DNA of 8,650 bases from an uncultured Pseudomonadota bacterium. GTDB lineage: Bacteria > Pseudomonadota > Gammaproteobacteria > Burkholderiales > Rhodocyclaceae. The position numbers and the translations under genes were made by a program. The notes beneath the pieces are model-generated. The model was given only the letters and a program-made list of their open reading frames with translations, was not told the DNA's origin and did not search any database. The first letter of the stretch is position 1. The number at the start of each line of letters is the position of its first letter. The stretch lies in assembly GCA_903939665.1 (NCBI GenBank), contig CAJAHZ010000513.1, positions 1-8,650 on the forward strand. Direction: 5' to 3'. Of this stretch, positions 6,189 to 8,650 are shown piece after piece.

Positions 6189-6854
6189 ATGCAACTCGTC
6201 CTCTTTGACCTCGACAACACCCTGCTCGCCGGCGATAGCGACTTTGAGTGGGCACAATTTTTGATCGCCAAGGGCGTTCTCGACCGCGAACTGCATGAAG
6301 CGAAGAACCGCGGCTTCTTTGACGACTACAAGGCCGGCACGCTCGACATTCACGCCTTCCTTGATTTTCAGCTACAGCCGCTGGCGCGCCACGCACGCGC
6401 CGAGCTCGACGCCTGGCATCGCGAGTTCATGACAACGCGCATTCTGCCGATTGCCGGCGACAAAGCACGTGCACTGGTGCGCAGCCATCTGGACAGTGGT
6501 GCGTTGTGCGCTGTCGTCACCGCGACGAACAGCTTCGTCACCGCACCGATTGCGCGCGAATTTGGCATCGCGCACCTGATCGCCACTATCCCGGCGCAAA
6601 AGGACGGCCAATTCACCGGCCAGCCGCGCGGTACGCCATCGTTCCGCGAAGGCAAAATCAGCCGCGTTGAAGACTGGCTCGAATCGATGGGCCTGTGGTG
6701 GAGCAGCTTCGAACGCAGCTGGTTCTACAGCGACTCACACAATGACCTGCCACTGATGGGCAAGGTCAGCGACCCGGTGGCCGTCGATCCGGACGAAAAG
6801 CTGCACGCCCACTCGCTGGCTGCCGGCTGGCCGATACTGAGCCTGCGCGATTGA
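6189..6854 (+). CDS. HAD-superfamily IB hydrolase (SerB-like phosphatase, substrate unknown)
   Basis: This 221-residue cytoplasmic phosphatase-like protein has all four HAD motifs. Motif I is FDLDNTL with nucleophile Asp7 and acid/base Asp9. Motif II is VVTATN with Thr111. The motif III lysine is Lys156 in REGK, and motif IV is SDSHND with Asp182 and Asp186. The helical cap after motif I (WAQFLIAKGVLDRE ... YKAGTLDIHAFLDFQL) places it in subfamily IB with phosphoserine phosphatase and CicA-type proteins. Such genes commonly follow hda or precede pcnB in beta- and gammaproteobacteria. The true substrate is not known to me. The frame is open further upstream inside hda, but the ATG 1 bp after the hda stop gives a start directly at motif I. 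The catalytic set is complete, so it should be active. Confidence 0.9.
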   Translation: MQLVLFDLDNTLLAGDSDFEWAQFLIAKGVLDRELHEAKNRGFFDDYKAGTLDIHAFLDFQLQPLARHARAELDAWHREFMTTRILPIAGDKARALVRSHLDSGALCAVVTATNSFVTAPIAREFGIAHLIATIPAQKDGQFTGQPRGTPSFREGKISRVEDWLESMGLWWSSFERSWFYSDSHNDLPLMGKVSDPVAVDPDEKLHAHSLAAGWPILSLRD

Positions 6855-6867
6855 TTCCAGACAAGTT

Positions 6868-6974
6868 TTCACCGCAAAGGCGCAAAGGTGCAAAGGTGCA
6901 AAGATCGCAAAAAAACAAAGCAAGGATTTGATTTTCTTTGCGAAACTTTGCGTTCTTTGCGCCTTTGCGGTGAA
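6868..6974. repeat. Palindromic non-coding repeat element with GCAAAG units (MITE-like)
   Basis: The ends are perfect 20-bp inverted repeats (6868-6887 and 6955-6974) that start TTCACCGCAAAG. Inside, both arms carry further GCAAAG copies at 7-9 bp steps, with two tandem CAAAGGTG units on the left. The middle (about 6905-6940) is AT-rich. I recognise the CACCGCAAAGGCGCAAAG type as a dispersed intergenic repeat in many bacterial genomes. It is often mistaken for small genes encoding HRKGAKNAK- or FAPLRLCGE-like peptides, and such a spurious reading frame exists here on the minus strand. A possible AAGTTTT direct repeat flanks it (6863-6869 and 6980-6986) but is not tightly abutting. It encodes no transposase. 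It may also weaken read-through from the hda operon into pcnB. Confidence 0.8.
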
Positions 6975-7015
6975 GAGTTAAGTTTTTCGGCTTGATGTTA
7001 TCGTCCGATAAGCCC

Positions 7016-7044
7016 CTGATTTCCAGCAGAACATCCGCTATCAT
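7016..7044 (+). promoter_or_regulatory. Possible sigma70 promoter of pcnB
   Basis: TATCAT at 7039-7044 matches the -10 consensus at 5 of 6 positions. CTGATT at 7016-7021 is a weak -35 (3 of 6) at 17-bp spacing. The start of transcription would fall about 35 bp before the pcnB ATG. A promoter is expected here because the repeat element separates pcnB from the hda-HAD pair. Confidence 0.4.
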
Positions 7045-7085
7045 GGCGTTCTTTTGCCGTACTGCACCATAACAAGAAACGAGCA

Positions 7086-8474
7086 ATGATTCGTAAATTC
7101 ATATCCCGCGTCCTCGGACGCAAACCCCCCGGTGCCCATGGCGAGCCTGCCGTCCTCCCCGTAGGCAAACACGGCGTGCGCCGCGACAGCATCAGCAGCG
7201 GTAGCCGGCGTACGGTTGAAACATTGCAGGAGCATGGGTACCTGGCCTACGTCGTCGGAGGTGCCGTGCGCGACCTGCTGGCCGGCTTTACGCCCAAGGA
7301 CTACGACGTGGCGACCAATGCCACGCCCGAACAGGTGCGCCACTGTTTCCGCCGCTCGCGAATCATCGGCCGGCGTTTCCAGATCGTCCATGTCTTGATG
7401 GGCTCGGAAACCATCGAGGTCACCACCTTCCGCGGCCATCACAGCGAAGCGGACAAGGGCGGCACAAAAAACGCCAGCCACCACAACAGCAAGGCCCACA
7501 CCGATGCGCAGGGCCGCGTGCTACGCGACAACGTTTTCGGCAATCAGATGGAAGATGCCGCGCGCCGCGATTTCACCGTTAACGCGCTGTACTACGACCC
7601 GGTATCGGAAACGATCATCGACTATCACCACGGCGTCGCCGATATCAAGCAAAAAACCCTGCGCATGATTGGCGACGCGCCCACGCGCTACCGTGAAGAC
7701 CCGGTGCGCATGCTTCGTGCCGTGCGCCTCTCGGCCAAACTCGGGCTGACCATCGACCCGGCAACTGCGCGGCCGATTCGCGAAATGTCTGAGCTGATTG
7801 GCAACGTGCCGCCGTCACGTCTCTTTGACGAGATGCTCAAATTGCTCACCTCAGGTTACGCAGTCAAGTGCGTCGCCCAGTTGCGCGCCGAAGGCCTGCA
7901 TCACGGCCTGCTGCCGCTGCTTGACGTTATTCTTGAACAGCCGCTTGGTGAGCGTTTTGTTATGCTGGCGCTGGAGAGTACCGACCGGCGCGTGCGTGAA
8001 AGCAAGCCGATCTCACCCGGTTTCCTGTTTGCCACCCTGCTCTGGCACGAAGTGCTGGCCAAGTGGGCAGCGATCCAGGCGCGCGGTGAACGCGGCATCC
8101 CGGCACTATTTTTGGCGATGGACGAAGTGCTCGAGGTACAGGCCGAGAAACTCGCCATCACGCGTCGCATTGCGGGCGACATCAAGGACATCTGGGCGCT
8201 GCAGCCGCGCTTCGAACAGCGCTCGGGCAAGCGCCCCTACGGCGTACTCGAGCAACCGCGCTTCAAGGCCGGCTACGACTTCCTGCTGCTGCGCGCCGAA
8301 TCGGGCGAGATCGAGAGCGAAGTCAGCACGTGGTGGACAGAGTTCCTCGACAGCAACGACGAAGACCGTGCCGCCATGCTGCTGCCCCAGCAGCCAGGAG
8401 ACGCGAAGAAGCGCCGGCGGCGCAAACGCAAGCCGGCGGGTGGCGACACGCACAATCCGGGCGCGCCAGAATAG
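7086..8474 (+). CDS. pcnB: Poly(A) polymerase I
   Basis: PcnB adds 3' poly(A) tails to RNA, marking it for decay by exonucleases. The 462-residue length is near that of E. coli PAP I. The class II nucleotidyltransferase signature is clear: GGAVRD at 58-63 followed by DYD at 72-74 (the two metal-binding aspartates), with Glu111 in IEVTTFR as a likely third carboxylate. IIGRRFQIVHV at 93-103 favours poly(A) polymerase over CCA-adding enzyme. Other family segments are RRDFTVNALYY at 160-170 and REDPVRMLRAVRLSAKLGL near 203-221. The C-terminus ends in a very basic run, KKRRRRKRK at 441-449, as expected for RNA binding. The ribosome site before ATG 7086 is weak (ACGAG). The folK start follows 15 bp after the stop, an arrangement found in many proteobacteria. 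Confidence 0.95.
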   Translation: MIRKFISRVLGRKPPGAHGEPAVLPVGKHGVRRDSISSGSRRTVETLQEHGYLAYVVGGAVRDLLAGFTPKDYDVATNATPEQVRHCFRRSRIIGRRFQIVHVLMGSETIEVTTFRGHHSEADKGGTKNASHHNSKAHTDAQGRVLRDNVFGNQMEDAARRDFTVNALYYDPVSETIIDYHHGVADIKQKTLRMIGDAPTRYREDPVRMLRAVRLSAKLGLTIDPATARPIREMSELIGNVPPSRLFDEMLKLLTSGYAVKCVAQLRAEGLHHGLLPLLDVILEQPLGERFVMLALESTDRRVRESKPISPGFLFATLLWHEVLAKWAAIQARGERGIPALFLAMDEVLEVQAEKLAITRRIAGDIKDIWALQPRFEQRSGKRPYGVLEQPRFKAGYDFLLLRAESGEIESEVSTWWTEFLDSNDEDRAAMLLPQQPGDAKKRRRRKRKPAGGDTHNPGAPE

Positions 8475-8489
8475 CGCTCCCGGATCGCC

Positions 8490-8650
8490 ATGCGCATGAC
8501 CAGTCTGCAGAAACCGGGGCCGGCAATCGCCTTCGTCGCGCTCGGGGCCAATCTGGACGACCCGGTTGTGCAGGTGCATGCCGCAGGCCGGGCGCTGGCC
8601 GATCTGCCGCAATCGAAGCTGCTGCGCCTTTCGTCGCTTTACCGCACGGC
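8490..8650 (+). CDS. folK: 2-amino-4-hydroxy-6-hydroxymethyldihydropteridine pyrophosphokinase, N-terminal part, cut by window edge
   Basis: FolK transfers pyrophosphate from ATP to 6-hydroxymethyl-dihydropterin in folate biosynthesis. Only 53 codons are in the window. Residues after the short N-terminus read AFVALGANLDDP, then LADLPQSKLLRLSSLYRT. These are the typical first strand (ALGSN-like, here ALGAN) and the SSLYRT segment of the HPPK fold. The ATG at 8490 or the in-frame ATG at 8496 could be the start, and neither has a strong ribosome site. It lies 15 bp after pcnB on the same strand, so it is probably in the same operon. The identification rests on few residues but is helped by the common pcnB-folK gene order. 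Confidence 0.88.
   Translation, partial: MRMTSLQKPGPAIAFVALGANLDDPVVQVHAAGRALADLPQSKLLRLSSLYRT

Noticed and set aside
6868..6974. CRISPR-like array
   Set aside because: The repeated units are 6-8 bp, there are no spacers of constant length, and no cas genes are present.
6766..7086. 106-codon minus-strand frame with HRKGAKNAKF and FAPLRLCGE segments
   Set aside because: These peptides are the translation of the GCAAAG-type repeat and of the HAD gene antisense strand, a well-known source of spurious gene calls.
7041..7499. 152-codon minus-strand frame opposite the start of pcnB
   Set aside because: It is antisense to the conserved nucleotidyltransferase region of pcnB and has no recognisable domain.

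Overview
The window looks like an ordinary chromosomal stretch of a moderately GC-rich betaproteobacterium. A Rhodocyclales-type organism (Azoarcus/Dechloromonas relatives) is my best guess. This rests on the close PurM, DctA and Hda protein signatures and on the run hda - HAD-IB hydrolase - pcnB - folK near purM, which I recall as a common beta/gammaproteobacterial arrangement. No search was run, so the taxon is an inference.

Left part (1-2544, minus strand): a two-gene RND efflux operon. A periplasmic adaptor gene (1255-2436) overlaps by 4 bp (ATGA) an AcrB-type inner-membrane pump gene (1-1258) that runs off the left edge. A sigma70-like promoter lies upstream, and a perfect 12-4-12 palindrome sits at the expected transcription start. 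This fits a TetR-type repressor operator, although no repressor gene is in view. Next (2586-3698, minus strand): a strong bidirectional terminator, then purM (purine biosynthesis) with its own likely promoter. Then (3824-5253, minus strand): a 17-bp-stem terminator and dctA, a C4-dicarboxylate:cation symporter.

The divergent region 5254-5518 separates dctA (minus) from hda (plus). It holds a long imperfect inverted repeat whose centre carries two near-consensus, oppositely oriented DnaA boxes, then an extended -10 promoter for hda. Right part (5519-8650, plus strand): hda (DnaA-inactivating AAA+ protein) and, 1 bp downstream, a HAD-IB phosphatase-like gene. A 107-bp palindromic non-coding repeat element follows, then pcnB (poly(A) polymerase) and the first 53 codons of folK (folate biosynthesis).

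All genes belong to well-known families, and I see no undescribed protein system. The points most worth a second look are non-coding: the DnaA-box inverted repeat in front of hda, the palindromic operator of the efflux operon, and the MITE-like repeat between the HAD gene and pcnB.
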